NCBI GenBank assembly: GCA_910586295.1
Contig: CAJUGE010000008.1
Location: 1 to 14,607, forward strand
From: an uncultured Bacilli bacterium
GTDB lineage: Bacteria > Bacillota_I > Bacilli_A > RF39 > UBA660
Direction: 5' to 3'
Length of the DNA: 14,607 bases
A program made the translations under genes and the position numbers. Below are positions 14,213 to 14,607 of the stretch, piece after piece. Every line of letters starts with the position of its first letter. Within the stretch, counting starts at the first letter, position 1. The notes beneath the pieces are model-generated. The model did not search any database and was not told the origin of the DNA. It saw nothing but the letters and a program-made list of their open reading frames with translations.

Positions 14213-14227
14213 TATTATTGATATAAT
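14199..14227 (+). promoter_or_regulatory. Promoter of the HAD nucleotidase gene
   Basis: TTGAAA (14199-14204), a 17-nt spacer and TATAAT (14222-14227). The -35 lies inside the last codons of the gene before. AGGGAG (14237-14242) follows. Confidence 0.75.
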
Positions 14228-14250
14228 TACCTTATCAGGGAGTTGAAAAA

Positions 14251-14511
14251 ATGAGAAAAAAAGTATTAATGGTAGACATGGACGAAGTAATAGTGGAAAA
14301 AGGATTTCTATACTTAATAAATAAGTACTTAGGAACAAATTACAAAGACACAGACTTTACACAATTTAGAATGCAAGAAATCATGCCACCTAAACAAAGA
14401 CTAGAATTTTTTAAATGGTTTAAAAATTATAATATGTACGACTTTTGTAGTTTTGTAGACCATGCCAAAGAAAACTTAAAATTACTAAATAGGCTTGTCC
14501 GTAAACTATAA
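14251..14511 (+). pseudogene. HAD-family 5'(3')-deoxyribonucleotidase-like gene, cut by an IS
   Basis: The text MVDMDEVIVEKGFLYLINKY followed by LGTNYKDTDFTQFRMQEIMP and FFKWFKNYNMYDFCSFVDHA matches the start of the bacterial NT5C-type HAD phosphatases, which remove phosphate from (deoxy)nucleotides. Motif I is DMDEV, with Asp9 as nucleophile and Asp11 as acid. Intact members are roughly twice this length and need motifs II and III, which are absent. Coding text similar to the family runs to about 14490, then the frame enters the end of an inserted IS and stops at 14509-14511 after seven foreign codons. The ribosome site and promoter are intact, so a short dead protein may still be made. Confidence 0.8.
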
Positions 14512-14607
14512 ATTAGCAGTTTCAAAATTATAAATACTACATATAAGTGTCATGTGTAATTTAAAATTTTTTCTTCTATTCCTATATCTTGTACTTACCA
14601 TTTTAAA
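14491..14607 (-). mobile_element. IS5-family-like insertion sequence, one end only
   Basis: The junction near 14491 is where the nucleotidase text breaks off. The sequence AGGCTTGTCCGTAAACT beginning there is the likely terminal inverted repeat. It is followed at once by the 3' end of a minus-strand transposase gene that continues past the window. The other end and the target duplication cannot be seen. Confidence 0.65.
14506..14607 (-). CDS. IS5-like DDE transposase, C-terminal 33 residues
   Basis: On the minus strand the frame is open from the window edge to a TAG at 14506-14508. It reads VSTRYRNRRKNFKLHMTLIC then SIYNFETANL. The pattern 'TRYRNRRKRF.L...LI..IYNFE' is the usual extreme C-terminus of IS5-family (DDE_Tnp_1-type) transposases, where basic residues end the protein shortly before the terminal repeat. 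The catalytic DDE residues are outside the window, so its state cannot be judged. The stop lies about 15 nt from the IS end. Confidence 0.7.
   Translation of the reverse strand, partial: FKMVSTRYRNRRKNFKLHMTLICSIYNFETANL

Noticed and set aside
1..14607. CRISPR array, prophage genes, toxin-antitoxin pair
   Set aside because: No regularly spaced repeats, no structural phage genes and no paired small ORFs with recognisable toxin or antitoxin text were seen.

Overview
The window is AT-rich DNA from a low-GC Gram-positive bacterium. Coding runs are dominated by AAA, ATA, AGA and TTA codons, most genes have AGGAG-type ribosome sites, UGG is used for Trp, and all recognisable genes end in TAA or TAG. 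Cse60, a NatA/NatB-type ABC exporter, a SpoVB/YtgP/MurJ-type flippase and rho-independent terminators point to Bacillota, probably a host-associated, reduced lineage of Clostridia or Bacilli. Species cannot be named from this.

Layout. 1-1757: the end of an XRE regulator, a terminator, a promoter, gpmA (phosphoglycerate mutase), and an unknown gene broken by one in-frame TAA. 1758-1916: a MerR-type promoter and operator with a strong ribosome site but no gene behind it. 1917-5947: a tight operon of cse60 (58 aa), a MurJ/SpoVB-like flippase, and an overlapping ABC ATPase/permease pair. 5962-8065: tRNA-Leu(GAG), its terminator, and a group II intron (class C type) sitting directly after the terminator T-tract; the intron's reverse transcriptase is frameshifted. 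8066-8901: decayed DNA with a short ORF relic, several hairpins and a GNAT acetyltransferase interrupted by a stop. 8922-10374: a nitroreductase and a transglutaminase-like protein, overlapping. 10380-10557: a self-contained small-RNA-like unit with promoter, GC-rich structured core and terminator. 10617-12311 (minus strand): an IS91-like Y2/HUH transposase broken by a frameshift, a small zinc-ribbon gene behind it, and a second frameshifted ORF relic. 12341-14212: an anchored membrane protein and a second transglutaminase-like protein in one operon. 14251-14607: a HAD-family 5'-nucleotidase gene cut by an IS5-like element whose transposase runs in from the right edge.

Two themes stand out. 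First, the region is turning over: three mobile elements, two premature in-frame TAA stops, two clear frameshifts in mobile-element genes and two less certain ORF relics, and an orphan promoter in 14.6 kb. Second, the intact cargo is envelope- and stress-flavoured: a lipid-linked precursor flippase, an ABC exporter, two Cys-His-Asp/Glu transglutaminase-fold proteins and a nitroreductase. No CRISPR array or recognisable defence system is visible. The best candidate for something undescribed is the small RNA unit at 10380-10557, followed by the orphan MerR-type promoter, the hairpin cluster at 8247-8327 and the transposase/zinc-ribbon pair.
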